Positions 34,401 through 42,967 of a stretch of DNA of 64,000 nt are shown one piece after another (within the stretch, counting starts at the first letter, position 1; each line of letters begins with the position of its first letter). Position numbers and translations under genes: made by a program. The notes under the pieces were generated by a model. It searched no databases. It saw only the letters and a list, made by a program, of their open reading frames with translations, and was not told where the DNA came from. This stretch comes from Kaistia geumhonensis (GTDB taxonomy: Bacteria; Pseudomonadota; Alphaproteobacteria; Rhizobiales; Kaistiaceae), in the NCBI RefSeq assembly GCF_030815145.1, contig NZ_JAUSWJ010000001.1, positions 4,392,501 to 4,456,500 of the forward strand, given 5' to 3'.

Positions 34401-35287
34401 ACGCGCTCGGAATTGACGGCGATCGCCTCGCGCTGGTTGGCGAGGTCGTCGATAAGGCCGCGCATGCGCAGCTCGTTGTCCGAGTAGGACCGCTCGAGCG
34501 CCGCGACCTCGCTGTGCACCAGCAGCTCCAGTTCGCTGGCGCGGGCGAGCGCCCGCTCGATGCCGTCGCCCATGGCGGCGACTTCGCGGCGGATCGCCTG
34601 GCTGACCGTCACGACGGAATCCGTCGCGGCGTTTTCCGGCTCGGCGAGCCGGGCGGCGACGTCCGAGATGGAGCGCGCCGCGAGCCGCATTTCCTGGCCG
34701 CGGGCGATCATGATCGCGATGCCCCAGACGATGCCGAGCGGCAGCACGAAGGCGAGGACGACATTGGCGATCTGGGCGGCGCTGATGCTGCCGGCCGAAA
34801 GGTCGAACCCGGCCGCCGAGAGAATGGCGAACATGCCGGCGATCCAGAGGATCGAGACGGCGCCGGCGATCGGATAGACGAGGCGCGAGGGGCGGCGGGA
34901 GGGAAGGCTGGCGCCGACGACGCGGCGGTCGTCATTCGCGGGAAGGCGGCCCTTGCGCTCGAAGCGGCGCTGGCGCGGCGCGGGCTCGTCCGCCGCGGGC
35001 TGTCCGGCGGGGCTCTCCGCCTTCGCTGCGCGGGGGGCGGCCTGGGGCGCATCCGCCTTGCGCGCTGCCGGGGAATCGGCGCGTCGCGGCGGCTGATTGG
35101 GCGCCTGCGCCGTCGCGCGCATCGGTTCGTTGATGCGGGGCATTTCGAGCCGGCGATCGCGCGGACCGCTCTGCGGCCCCTCGCGGTTTTGCTCGGCTGT
35201 CGAAGCGGCGGGATCGATCCGGAGAGCCTCCTCCACGGCGGAGAGAACTGCGTCCGCCGGGTCCTTGGACTTCGGAGTATTCACCAT
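28481..35287 (-). CDS. Giant growth pole ring-like protein (GPR/RgsE type), 2268 aa
   Basis: By far the largest gene here. Residues 1-135 are Pro/Ala/Arg-rich and probably disordered. Two membrane helices follow (about 137-160 and 173-195). Then comes nearly 1900 residues of continuous helix with regular 22-residue repeats, exactly thirty in strict phase at 616-1275 (see repeat entry) and looser ones on both sides. A Pro/Ala linker (about 2060-2150) leads to a compact conserved-looking C-terminal domain (SELWERHNRGEKNVFTRRLY onward). The combination matches the GPR protein of Agrobacterium (about 2100 aa, apolipoprotein-like helices, ring at the growing pole, TipN-like) and Sinorhizobium RgsE. 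I infer a scaffold for polar growth. ATG 35287 is the start. The opposite-strand ORF of similar length is a shadow. Confidence 0.78.
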   Translation of the reverse strand: MVNTPKSKDPADAVLSAVEEALRIDPAASTAEQNREGPQSGPRDRRLEMPRINEPMRATAQAPNQPPRRADSPAARKADAPQAAPRAAKAESPAGQPAADEPAPRQRRFERKGRLPANDDRRVVGASLPSRRPSRLVYPIAGAVSILWIAGMFAILSAAGFDLSAGSISAAQIANVVLAFVLPLGIVWGIAIMIARGQEMRLAARSISDVAARLAEPENAATDSVVTVSQAIRREVAAMGDGIERALARASELELLVHSEVAALERSYSDNELRMRGLIDDLANQREAIAVNSERVRASIVAAQETLAKDLRDVGDQLAGTMLESGARVTGAIAESGEQLTISLGSAGDDMIGKLSKRGDDLVQRLNGAVGEVTETLARTGSDVTEALLARSGEINQTLETTGRTMADTVAERGREVNDTLARITEELAAGLDRRTIDITRSIALTGNQVAETIAHHTREVNAALKSNAESLIVDLTLRGQEITDKLDETGSRIGETITTRGDDVNSRIASTGDRLNDLIAIDGTALAERLADAGDTMSNLIEARTTALRETIDAASTAVNETFDARSQELTERLAHVGSEVAKAISARGLKINESIVASGTEIADTMASRAEMLHDRFVTVSREATETMESRGTAVYDLIISTSQQLSEAIESRGTAIHERMIASGNELAGTIESRGAELHDRIVASGSRLADEIATRADEAHARIVASGSSLADEIATRADEAHARIVSSGSSLADEIAGRADEAHGRIVATGVGIAEEIASRAEAIHERIVASGSGLASEIESRAEAAHGRIVTSGTNLVNEIESRAGAAHERIVASGSGLVNEITSQASAVHEHIVASGSSLASEIESRANAVHQRILASGETLIGDIAGQIGTVHAQVVTSGYNVANEIENRANTVHERIVASGSAFVSEITGQVEAVHERIVATGGDIVGTIESRATALHGQILASGEQLVADIADQIGAVHEQIVNAGGGLAEDIASRGGAVHAEIVASGERLASEIRTSAASVHEEIVSSGYRLAEEIEQRGNAVHGRIVGSGAALADEIESRANAVHERLVASGSGLIGEITGRASSVHEEISRTGLELARAIEERGTSVHEQIVASGTTLSEEIAARASAAHDEVSRTGDALARAIEERGTALHQQILASGSTLSGEITARANAAHAQIVAAGTSIVEEIDSRTDAAQQRLIATGSATAEEIDVRAGAIHDRIVAAGTSLIDEIAGQASATHARIVTSGVELAEDIQGRADAAHQRIVETSSRFGELIDDRGQALATGLDERFAALRDIIEVRGPELVTRFADRANLLDGALAERVGRFGETIEQSLTAAAGMIDDQARRLGETIDGRTGEINRVLTDRSREIAETIAAGQSELNAVVDERLADLSGRLADRTDALAAMLAERTDAINETLGRHAMAATETLDARAAAMENALAARLSDISATLGRESARAAQEITGSLEDATSRLADLSTSSGDAIRAAAEEAAERVVSAADGASSVLGRSAEEAAQLVARYGDLAAETLGRSAGEASTAVGRSAEDAAGTLARSAAEATELLGRSADGAADRLLRSVGDASQTLNETAASSANLISETAAEASHRFARASAESRERFAALSGEVVGQLGRISAEVDETLGSRAIAAASAIEERTRALNEVLGNRSAELASLLDGEGSRLVATMDQHGTDLTQRVVSVGDAVVDLLASKGNEVVQMVLASTERATRSLTESGEAVSRSFGAANERLSGDVAGVVERLGQSNTLLDTLLTRTVDNLDRIETGLAERSSAFAQSIDRAITGTENSTGVLAGQVETLRDVSRDVMENVGSVASRFEEQGRALREAARALIEANAQIEGSVDHRRAAIEELARSLADRAADLETRMKSFSDSVAATVRDAETRAAEVARLLAQSSTEAATGVVANLETLQQTATTVGRKAIEEVRQINRTLADEMNAAVSQATGQFTSATEGMREVARSIHDDLEATRAEVKRGVLELPEETRASADAMRRVVSDQLQALGELSAIIGKHGRALDVSVAASQGATRARFAETAQRPQPAVTAPASAVRPAVGPASPAPAPRPAEPVRAPAAAPAAEAPASAPARPAEPAQRTAAAAPAPRPAAPAAPAPAQKASAETAEPRGWVSDLLRRASREEEKPAEEARPAARANGSQESLGNLSSEIARAIDPKAASELWERHNRGEKNVFTRRLYTLQGQQTFDEIRRRYQQEKEFRTAVDRYVGDFERLLGEVSRQDAATAANYLVSDTGKVYTMLAHASGRFD
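31463..33442 (-). repeat. Thirty tandem 22-residue (66-bp) repeats in the GPR-like gene
   Basis: 1980 bp, exactly 30 x 66, coding residues 616-1275. The consensus is about H-x-R-I-V-A-S-G-x-x-L-x-x-E-I-x-x-R-A-x-A-x. His occupies position 1 in 28 of 30 copies, with Gly at 8 and acidic-Ile at 14-15 strongly kept. No insertion or deletion breaks the phase. Copies differ at many codons, so this is an old, selected protein repeat rather than recent DNA slippage; the closest copies are at about 33045-33245. The 22-residue period is the apolipoprotein-type amphipathic helix period. Confidence 0.9.
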
Positions 35288-35622
35288 TCTTTAAGCCTCG
35301 CGTCCGTACTCGATACTGCACCGGCCGCTTCGGCGAGGTCGATTCGCCGAAAGCACGAGGATGCCGGGGCGTCGAAGCATGAGACCGAACAGGTCCGACC
35401 CTCGCCGCCACGGTCCGCCGCACTCCGCCTTCAACAAGACGGATGTGGCCTCCGCACCCTTGCCCACCAACTGCCCTTTTGACACATTCGTGCAGTGCAT
35501 ACAAGGAAGCGCGGCCGCGCCGTCTGTGCTTTCAACAGCCTGCGCGACGGCGTGAAGGCGGCGCGAGAGGCCGTGCAACAGGGTCGTCGGCAACGTGCGG
35601 CGGGCGGCCGCGGACCGCGCCG

Positions 35623-35976
35623 ATGAACTCGATCACCAGGCAATCCATCCTCGATCTCGACGACCTCCGTGGCCGGGCCGGAGGGGATGCCGCGCTGGTG
35701 GCGGAACTCCTCTTCATCTTTGACGCGGAAGTCCTGCCCGAGGCGCGTCGCCTGGCCGAAGGCGCGGTCGATCCGGAGGCAAGGTCCGCCGCCGCCCACC
35801 GCCTTCGGGGCGCGGCTCTCGCCATCGGAGCCGGCGAGGTCGCGGCAATTGCCGCGGCGATCGAAGCGCAACCGCTCGAGGGAGCTGCGCTTCCCGCGCT
35901 CGGCGCCGCGCTCGATCGGCTCGCGGCCGCGATCGCCGGGCTTGGCCGGGATGATGCCGAGCGAAATGCCGAGTGA
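35623..35976 (+). CDS. Hpt-domain phosphotransfer protein
   Basis: A 117-residue all-helical protein with one histidine-phosphotransfer motif: AAHRLRGAALAIGAGE, phospho-His59, where H-x-L-[KR]-G is the family core. The N-terminal ILDLDDLRGRAGGDAALVAELLFIFDAE helix is also typical. Hpt proteins shuttle phosphate between hybrid kinases and response regulators. It is not next to a kinase; cckA, the CHASE3 kinase and the REC-HisKA_2 kinase elsewhere in the window are possible partners, but this is speculation. Start ATG 35623 is chosen because the longer frame upstream is low-complexity shadow; the ribosome site is weak. Divergent from the GPR-like gene. Confidence 0.75.
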   Translation: MNSITRQSILDLDDLRGRAGGDAALVAELLFIFDAEVLPEARRLAEGAVDPEARSAAAHRLRGAALAIGAGEVAAIAAAIEAQPLEGAALPALGAALDRLAAAIAGLGRDDAERNAE

Positions 35977-36147
35977 GGGCCCCGGCGCGACCTTTCGCCC
36001 GGTCCGCGGCACCCTGCCGCCCGCTGAGGCGTCGCGACGCTTGGCACCGCGCCGCGAAATCGTCTAGAGCGACAGACAGACATCGCGCCGAGGCGCGGAC
36101 CATTCCATCGTCGGCATCTTCCCGGCCCCTCATCCTCGCGGACTTCC

Positions 36148-37627
<1,480 letters not shown>

Positions 37628-37744
37628 GCCACCCTGTTGCATGACTGCGCCAGCCCGGCGTCATTTCGGCGATCGGCAGCCTTGCGGCTCGCGTCGTCGG
37701 TCCCGTTTGGCTAGTTTGCCCTCCGCATCAGGCCGGAGCATGTC

Positions 37745-37918
37745 ATGGCAGACGATCCCCAGCGCTTCATGAAGCAGCCGCCGCGCAAGAAAGCGGTGGT
37801 CAAGCGCGTCGTTCTCTCGGAAGAACAGCGCCGGGCTTACGAGGACCTCGTCAAGCAGAAGGACGAGCGCGACCGCGAATATGGTCGCCACCTCGACGGC
37901 GAGAACAAGCCGCGCTGA
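37745..37918 (+). CDS. Small charged hypothetical protein (57 aa)
   Basis: An ORF starting ATG 37745 (GGAG upstream) and ending TGA 37918. The product is highly charged and probably helical: FMKQPPRKKAVVKRVVLSEE then QRRAYEDLVKQKDERDREYG. There is no signal or membrane segment. I do not recognise a family. A GCTAGTTT element 27 nt before the start fits a -10 region. It ends 9 bp before the convergent ycjF-like gene. Confidence 0.6.
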   Translation: MADDPQRFMKQPPRKKAVVKRVVLSEEQRRAYEDLVKQKDERDREYGRHLDGENKPR

Positions 37919-37927
37919 GGCGCAGGC

Positions 37928-38950
37928 TCAGTCTTCTCCGCGCGCCTTGCCGGGGTTGATCCGCGCCAGTTCGGCGATGAAATCGGCCATGGCCGGCGGC
38001 TTCTCCGCGAGGAAGGGCAGGGGACGGCAGACATCGATCGCCGCGATGCCGACGCGCGCCGTCAGGATGCCGTTGACGACACCTTCGCCGAGCCGCGCCG
38101 ACAGCCGCGCGGCGAGGCCATGCCCCAGCACCTGCTGCACCAGCGAATCGCCGGCCGCCATGCCGCCGGTGACGGCGAGATGGCCCACAACGAGGCGCGC
38201 GAGGCGCAGGAAGCCGAGCGTGCCGGGCCGCCCGCCATAGAGCTGGCCGAGCTGGCGGATCAGGCGCAGCGCAGAGATCAGCACGAACAGGACGTCGACG
38301 GCGGCGCGCGGCGAGATCGCGGTCACCACAGTCACGCGCTTCGCCGTCGAAAGAACGAGGCTTTTGGCGGCGGTGTCGAAGGCGGCGAGGATCTCATGCT
38401 CCGCCAGGCCCATGAGATCGCGCCCGTCGATGATTTCCTGCGCATGGGCGGCGAGGGCGGCGCGGCCCTTGGCCGTCTCGGGCCGGTCCTTGTAGAGATC
38501 CGCGAGTTCGCGGATCACGCCCCGAGCCGCCTTGCCGTCGTCGCGGCGGGCGGCGGCGGCGGCATCGTCGCGCAGGCGGTTGATGTGCCGCAGCCGCGCC
38601 AGGCCGGCGATCTCGCGGGCCGCGATGGCGACGACGGCGATCAGCGCCGCGCCGGCCGCTGCGACCGCCACCCAGCCGAGCCAGTCAGCCCGCGCGAAGA
38701 GGTCGCGAATCAGCCGGTCGATGGCGAGTCCGACGCCGAGCGTGACAAGAACGCCGAGGCCCGAGAACAGGATATCCGCCCAGCGGATGCGGCGGCGCTG
38801 GCGCGGCAGCTCGACCGGCGGCGGGAGGTCGTCGGGCTCTCGCAGCACGACCGGCCGGTCCGAGGGGCGCACGGCCGCCTCGGGATCGTCCGTGACGCGG
38901 GCCTCGTCGAGGCGGAAGGCGGCCGGGCGGCGCGGCGGTTCGCTCGTCAT
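37928..38950 (-). CDS. ycjF: YcjF-like (TIGR01620/DUF697) inner-membrane protein
   Basis: A 340-residue protein with a polar N-terminal tail (1-55), two membrane helices (about 60-80 and 90-112, VTLGVGLAIDRLIRDLF and [17 protein letters not shown]) and a C-terminal DUF697-type helical domain (AISPRAAVDVLFVLISALRLIRQL, GHGLAARLSARLGEGVVNGILTARVGIAA). Its ATG overlaps the ycjX stop by 4 bases (ATGA). In enterobacteria ycjX-ycjF is induced with envelope-stress phage-shock proteins; the biochemical role is unknown. The pair is kept together here. Confidence 0.85.
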   Translation of the reverse strand: MTSEPPRRPAAFRLDEARVTDDPEAAVRPSDRPVVLREPDDLPPPVELPRQRRRIRWADILFSGLGVLVTLGVGLAIDRLIRDLFARADWLGWVAVAAAGAALIAVVAIAAREIAGLARLRHINRLRDDAAAAARRDDGKAARGVIRELADLYKDRPETAKGRAALAAHAQEIIDGRDLMGLAEHEILAAFDTAAKSLVLSTAKRVTVVTAISPRAAVDVLFVLISALRLIRQLGQLYGGRPGTLGFLRLARLVVGHLAVTGGMAAGDSLVQQVLGHGLAARLSARLGEGVVNGILTARVGIAAIDVCRPLPFLAEKPPAMADFIAELARINPGKARGED

Positions 38951-40419
38951 GCGAGGCGGTCCCCGATGAGGAATTCGAGAGCCCTGTCGAGGCGAATATG
39001 CGGCAGCGACAGCTTCATTCCCTCGGCCGTGCGCTCGAGCTGGGGCGGCCGGAAACGTACGAAGCGGAGCGCCGCGTCAGCCTGAGAAGTTGAGTCAACA
39101 CCTTCGAGCGCCGATTCCGGTTTGTCCGGCAAGTCACCGGGAAAGAAGGCGATTTCCGTTTTGCCGTCATAGGTCTCGCCGTTGAAGACCTCGCCGGCGA
39201 GCGGCGTTCCGATGATCGACGGCAATTTCTGGTTGCCGTTGGAGACGACGCCTTCGCGGGTCGCGCGGACCGAGGCGAGCGCGGCGATCTCGACACGCGC
39301 GCCGGCCTCCTCGGCGCGGTGGACGGCGGGCGCGAGGAGGTGGCCGAGGATTCGCTCCAGCCGATCGTGGTCGGCGTGATGGAGATGGTCGGCCTTGGTG
39401 GCGCCGATCAGGATGCGGTCGATGCGTCGCGTGAGCAGCCCGCCCAGCCATGATGTGGCGCCGGGGCGATAGGCGCCGAGGATCTCGGTCATCGCGGCCG
39501 AGAGATCGGCGACCGCCGCCGGCCCCGCGTTCAGCGCGTTCAGCGCATCGACGAGCACGATCTGCCGGTCGAGCCGGGCGAAATGATCGCGGAAGAACGG
39601 CTTCACCACGACAGACTTATAGGACTCGTAGCGGCGGGCCATCATGCGGCCGAGCGTTCCGGCCGGGGCGTCGGCGACGGCGCCGGGCAGGGGGCAGAAG
39701 GTGAGCGCCGGCGACCCGTCGAGATCGCCCGGCATCAGGAAGCGGCCCGGCGGAAGGGTCGAGAGCGCATGCTCGTCGGCGCGGCAGGCGCGCAGATAGG
39801 CGGTGAAGAGGGCGGCGAGTTCACGGGCGAGCGCCTCGTCCTCGGGTCCTTTCGGATCGACCGACCCGGCGCGCGCCAGGAAGGCGGCAGCCGCGGCAGG
39901 ACGTCCCGGCCGCCGCGCGAGCGCCACGGCTTCGCTCGACCAGGCGGCATAGTCCTTGGCGAGAAGCGGCAGGTCGAGCAACCATTCGCCGGGATAGTCG
40001 ACGATATCGAGCGTCAGGGTGCCGGAGCCGAAGCGCTGGCGCAGGAAGGAGGCCGATTCATAGGCGATGACGAGGCGAAGCTCGCTGATCCGGCGTGTCG
40101 ATTCCGGCCAGATCCGCTCCTCGACAAGCGCTCGGACATGATCCTCGTAGTCGAAGCGCGGGACGGCATCGTCGGGCTGCGGTTCGAGCCGCGCGCCGGT
40201 AACGCGCCCGGTCGAATAGGAGCGGAACACCGGCAGGCGGCCGCCATGCACGAGATTGTGGACGAGGGCGGTGATGAAGACCGTCTTGCCGGCGCGGGCG
40301 AGGCCGGTGACGCCGAGCCGGACCGTCGGATTGACGATGTCGGTTGCCCGTTCGCCGAGCGTCGCGATCGCGATGCGGGCCTCGTCGGCCAGGGAGGTGA
40401 GATTCAATCCGCGATCCAT
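38947..40419 (-). CDS. ycjX: YcjX-like P-loop GTPase (DUF463)
   Basis: A 490-residue protein with a P-loop GLARAGKTVF (about 39-48), DIVDYPGEWLLDL as switch II/Walker B (DxxG-like, DYPGEW), and IGATKADHLHH as the NKxD-type element. These match the YcjX family of Ras-like stress GTPases. The gene overlaps ycjF by 4 bases and follows sixA-like by 52 bp on the same strand, so sixA-ycjX-ycjF may be one operon. Confidence 0.88.
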   Translation of the reverse strand: MDRGLNLTSLADEARIAIATLGERATDIVNPTVRLGVTGLARAGKTVFITALVHNLVHGGRLPVFRSYSTGRVTGARLEPQPDDAVPRFDYEDHVRALVEERIWPESTRRISELRLVIAYESASFLRQRFGSGTLTLDIVDYPGEWLLDLPLLAKDYAAWSSEAVALARRPGRPAAAAAFLARAGSVDPKGPEDEALARELAALFTAYLRACRADEHALSTLPPGRFLMPGDLDGSPALTFCPLPGAVADAPAGTLGRMMARRYESYKSVVVKPFFRDHFARLDRQIVLVDALNALNAGPAAVADLSAAMTEILGAYRPGATSWLGGLLTRRIDRILIGATKADHLHHADHDRLERILGHLLAPAVHRAEEAGARVEIAALASVRATREGVVSNGNQKLPSIIGTPLAGEVFNGETYDGKTEIAFFPGDLPDKPESALEGVDSTSQADAALRFVRFRPPQLERTAEGMKLSLPHIRLDRALEFLIGDRLA

Positions 40420-40471
40420 CCGTCGCCGTGAACGCTCCCGATGTAGGAAGGGCGGCGGCGCGCGGGAAGCC

Positions 40472-41020
40472 CTATTCGTCGTCGGACGGTGGCTCGCTGC
40501 CGACGACCTCCAGTTCGCGCGGCCGGAAGAAGGCGACGACGCGGCCGGTGCGTGGCCGAAGCTCCGACCATTTGTGATGGTCGAAGTCGATGACGGCGAG
40601 CCCGGCGGTGGGGAATTTCTCGGCGATCTCGTCTCGCAGCGCCGGATTGCCGCTGCCGATCAGCTCGAGGGCGCATTCCTGGACCGACGGATTGTGGCCG
40701 ATGAGGAGCAGCGTCTTCGCCGAACCGCCGAGCGCCGCGATCGAATCGGCATAGGCCTCCGGCGTGACTTCGTAGAGATCGCGCGTGATGCGGATCTCGA
40801 GATCGCCCGAGATGACCGGGAGCAGGCCGATCAGCGTCTCGCGCGTGCGTCGCGCCGAGGAGCAGAGGATTCGGTCAGGCAGGAGGCGATGGGTCGCGAG
40901 ATGCTCGCCGATCATCGTCGCCGCCCGTCGGCCGCGCGGCGCGAGGGGACGGTCGAAGTCGGCTGCGCCGGGAACGTCCCAGGCGGATTTCGCATGGCGA
41001 AGCATCAGAAGGCGCATCAT
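40472..41020 (-). CDS. sixA: SixA-like phosphohistidine phosphatase
   Basis: A 182-residue histidine-phosphatase-superfamily protein: catalytic LMLRHAKSAW (RH at 8-9), DRPLAPRGRRAA, CSSARRTRET and the second catalytic HNPS (IGHNPSVQ). This short form without the usual RHG is the SixA type, which dephosphorylates phosphohistidine on phosphotransfer proteins. Start ATG 41020 (MMRLLM) or the next ATG; the longer frame upstream is not family-like. An Hpt protein (35623) is in the window, but a link is speculative. Confidence 0.82.
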   Translation of the reverse strand: MMRLLMLRHAKSAWDVPGAADFDRPLAPRGRRAATMIGEHLATHRLLPDRILCSSARRTRETLIGLLPVISGDLEIRITRDLYEVTPEAYADSIAALGGSAKTLLLIGHNPSVQECALELIGSGNPALRDEIAEKFPTAGLAVIDFDHHKWSELRPRTGRVVAFFRPRELEVVGSEPPSDDE

Positions 41021-41288
41021 CGTGCCCGATCGATCCCGCAGAGGCAGTGCCGTCCCTCGCAAGGGCGGACGAGCGGCGCTCCTAGCACGAAACGGCGTCG
41101 CGGTCGAACGCGCGCGGGAGCACCAGCCGGCAGGCCGTGCGCATCGATCCCGCATTGCAACAGATCGATCAAATGCGAGGCTTTCGGCTGACCGTGGATT
41201 AAGGAATGGCTCCTTAGCGTCGATGTCGGGACGGGCGGTGAGTCGGAAGCCGCGCGGGACCGCCTACGAAGACCCGGGAGAGTGATCC

Positions 41289-41681
41289 ATGGCGCTGAAA
41301 CTCGAACTCAAGGCGGGGGAACGGGTGATGCTCGGCGACGTGGTGATCGTCAATCAGGGTGGGCGCACCCGGCTGACGATCGAGGGAGACACGCCGGTGC
41401 TTCGCGAGCGCGACCTGCTGCCGCCCGGCGCCGGGACCTCGCTGGCGCGTCGGCTCTATCTCGCCATGCAGTCGCTGCATCTCGCGCGCGATGGCGGCGC
41501 CTCGTTCAGGCTGGAGATCGCCCGTCTCGCCGGAGAAATCGTCAGCGAGGCGCCGGAGTGGCGTCCGCTGATCGATGCCATCGACCATGCGATCCGGAAC
41601 GGGCATACCTATCGGGCGCTGCGCGAGGCGCAGCGGCTCGTCCTCGCCGAAAGCACCGGAGCGCTCGCCGCGACGGGCTGA
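41289..41681 (+). CDS. flbT: Flagellin translation repressor FlbT
   Basis: A 130-residue protein with the FlbT sequence: MALKLELKAGERVMLGDVVI, RDLLPPGAGTSLARRLYLAMQ and ALREAQRLVL. In Caulobacter FlbT binds the flagellin mRNA leader to block translation until the hook is finished. Start ATG 41289 follows GGGAGAG. Usually it neighbours flaF and flagellin genes; here it is next to a FlgN-like gene instead. Upstream TAAGGA-N5-TCCTTA (41200-41216) forms an inverted repeat. Confidence 0.92.
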   Translation: MALKLELKAGERVMLGDVVIVNQGGRTRLTIEGDTPVLRERDLLPPGAGTSLARRLYLAMQSLHLARDGGASFRLEIARLAGEIVSEAPEWRPLIDAIDHAIRNGHTYRALREAQRLVLAESTGALAATG

Positions 41682-41693
41682 GACGCCGACCCG

Positions 41694-42155
41694 TCAGCGG
41701 CGGGCGTTGGCGGCGAGCCGCTGCGGCACCGCTCGCCCCAGCCGGTCGGCGCGCGGGAAGGGGACCGGATCGGCGCTGCCGATCTTCGCCGGACGCGGCG
41801 GCTCCGCAGCGGCCCTCGCAGCGGCGAGCGCGGCCATGTCGATCTGGAGCACCGAAACGAACTCCTCATGCAGGCGCCGCAGGCGGTCGACGGCGTCGGG
41901 GGCGAGGATCTCGAGTTCGTGGCCGATGCCGCGGAGCAGCTCGAGATCGCGGATATAGGCGGCCGCGAACTCGTTCTGCCGGGCCGAGACCGCCGCCGCC
42001 GCGACATGCTTGCCGGCTCGGAGCAGCGCGCTCTCCGCCTCGACCAGCTGGAGCAGCGCCTCCATGGTCGATTCGATGGTACCGCAGATTTCGACTGCCG
42101 ATTCGCGGCTTTCCACCGCGAGTTGCGAGGGGAACGTGGTGGCAAGGGCATGCAT
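41694..42155 (-). CDS. FlgN-like flagellar export chaperone (tentative)
   Basis: A 153-residue helical protein without signal or membrane segments. The helical N-terminal half (ESTMEALLQLVEAESALLRAG, then QNEFAAAYIRDLELLRGIG) has the length and heptad pattern of FlgN-type chaperones, which hold hook-associated proteins before export. The call leans on the neighbours flbT, dksA, fliO-like and cckA, which sit with flagellar genes in related genomes. It is convergent with flbT (12 bp). ATG 42155 chosen over the longer basic extension. Confidence 0.5.
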   Translation of the reverse strand: MHALATTFPSQLAVESRESAVEICGTIESTMEALLQLVEAESALLRAGKHVAAAAVSARQNEFAAAYIRDLELLRGIGHELEILAPDAVDRLRRLHEEFVSVLQIDMAALAAARAAAEPPRPAKIGSADPVPFPRADRLGRAVPQRLAANARR

Positions 42156-42462
42156 GGGCAACGGCGCTCCAGCGTCCGCGGTCCGCCGAGGCGCGGACCG
42201 GCGACTGCCATTAGGCACTTGTCATCCTTAACAAAGCCTTTGCCCGTTCGGTCCGGTCTGGCTGAAGCTTCGCCTCGCCGGCTCCGGCCCGCCATAGAGA
42301 CCACTTCAAAAAACCAAAGATTTCTCAGGATGTTAGGCGGCAATCCTTCGGCGCCGTCGAGGGCGAATGGCCTGCCTGCCATATGACTTTTGCCGGTGTT
42401 GTCCTCGGACCGGCACATGGCTATATTCCGCGCCTCGAAAGCCACCGAGCCAGGGGTTGTTC
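42156..42462. other. Divergent intergenic region between FlgN-like and dksA
   Basis: About 300 bp that carries the dksA promoter (42399-42426) on its right. CCTTAACAAAGCC at about 42226-42238 contains one CtrA-type TTAA half-site only. No gene or RNA was recognised in it. Confidence 0.5.
42399..42426 (+). promoter_or_regulatory. dksA promoter
   Basis: TTGTCC (42399-42404) and CTATAT (42421-42426) are 16 bp apart, a near-ideal alphaproteobacterial sigma70 pair, ending 36 bp before the dksA ATG. Confidence 0.7.
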
Positions 42463-42879
42463 ATGACGGCAGACAGCCTTGAAGAGTATCGGCCCTCTGA
42501 GGCCGAGCCCTTCATGAACGAACGGCAGAGGGAGTACTTCCGCAGGAAGCTCCTTGCCTGGAAAGAGGATATCCTCAAGGAGTCGCGCGAGACTCTCCAG
42601 CATCTGCAGGACGAAAATCAGAACCACCCGGACCTCGCCGATCGCGCATCGTCGGAAACCGACCGGGCCATCGAACTCAGGGCGCGCGACAGGCAGCGCA
42701 AGCTCATCTCGAAGATCGACGCCGCGCTCCAGCGGATCGAGGATGGCAGCTACGGTTTCTGCGAGGAAACGGGCGAACCCATCAGCCTGAAGCGTCTCGA
42801 CGCCCGTCCCATCGCCACGCTGTCGATCGAGGCGCAGGAGCGTCACGAGCGTCGCGAGCGAGTCTATCGGGACGACTAG
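42463..42879 (+). CDS. dksA: RNA polymerase-binding transcription factor DksA
   Basis: A 138-residue DksA/TraR protein. Coiled coil at about 18-85, with the conserved tip carrying acidic residues (DLADRASSETDRAIE), then the zinc-finger region YGFCEETGEPISLKRLDARP and RHERRERVY at the end. DksA binds the polymerase secondary channel and works with ppGpp to shift transcription under starvation. Only the first of the four zinc-ligand cysteines is present (C-x2-T, then S and A at the last pair), as in other alphaproteobacterial DksA. Strong own promoter and terminator make it a single-gene unit. Confidence 0.93.
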   Translation: MTADSLEEYRPSEAEPFMNERQREYFRRKLLAWKEDILKESRETLQHLQDENQNHPDLADRASSETDRAIELRARDRQRKLISKIDAALQRIEDGSYGFCEETGEPISLKRLDARPIATLSIEAQERHERRERVYRDD

Positions 42880-42914
42880 CCGGCGAAGCCGCGGCCCCTT
42901 CGGCGCGGGTGGAA

Positions 42915-42950
42915 CAAAAAAGGCGCTGTCCGAGACAGCGCCTTTTTTGT
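42915..42950. terminator. Bidirectional terminator between dksA and fliO-like
   Basis: GGCGCTGTC (42922-42930) / GACAGCGCC (42934-42942) with CGA loop, AAAAAA on the left and TTTTTT on the right, so it ends both the dksA transcript and the leftward fliO-like transcript. Confidence 0.92.
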
Positions 42951-42967
42951 TGTCGTTGCTGGAAAGC

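Noticed and set aside
28502-35482. A 2326-codon open frame on the plus strand opposite the giant coiled-coil gene
   Set aside because: Its own repeats merely mirror the 66-bp repeats of the minus strand. The minus product has a signal-free start, two clear membrane helices, amphipathic periodicity, a sensible C-terminal domain and a terminator; the plus product has none of these.
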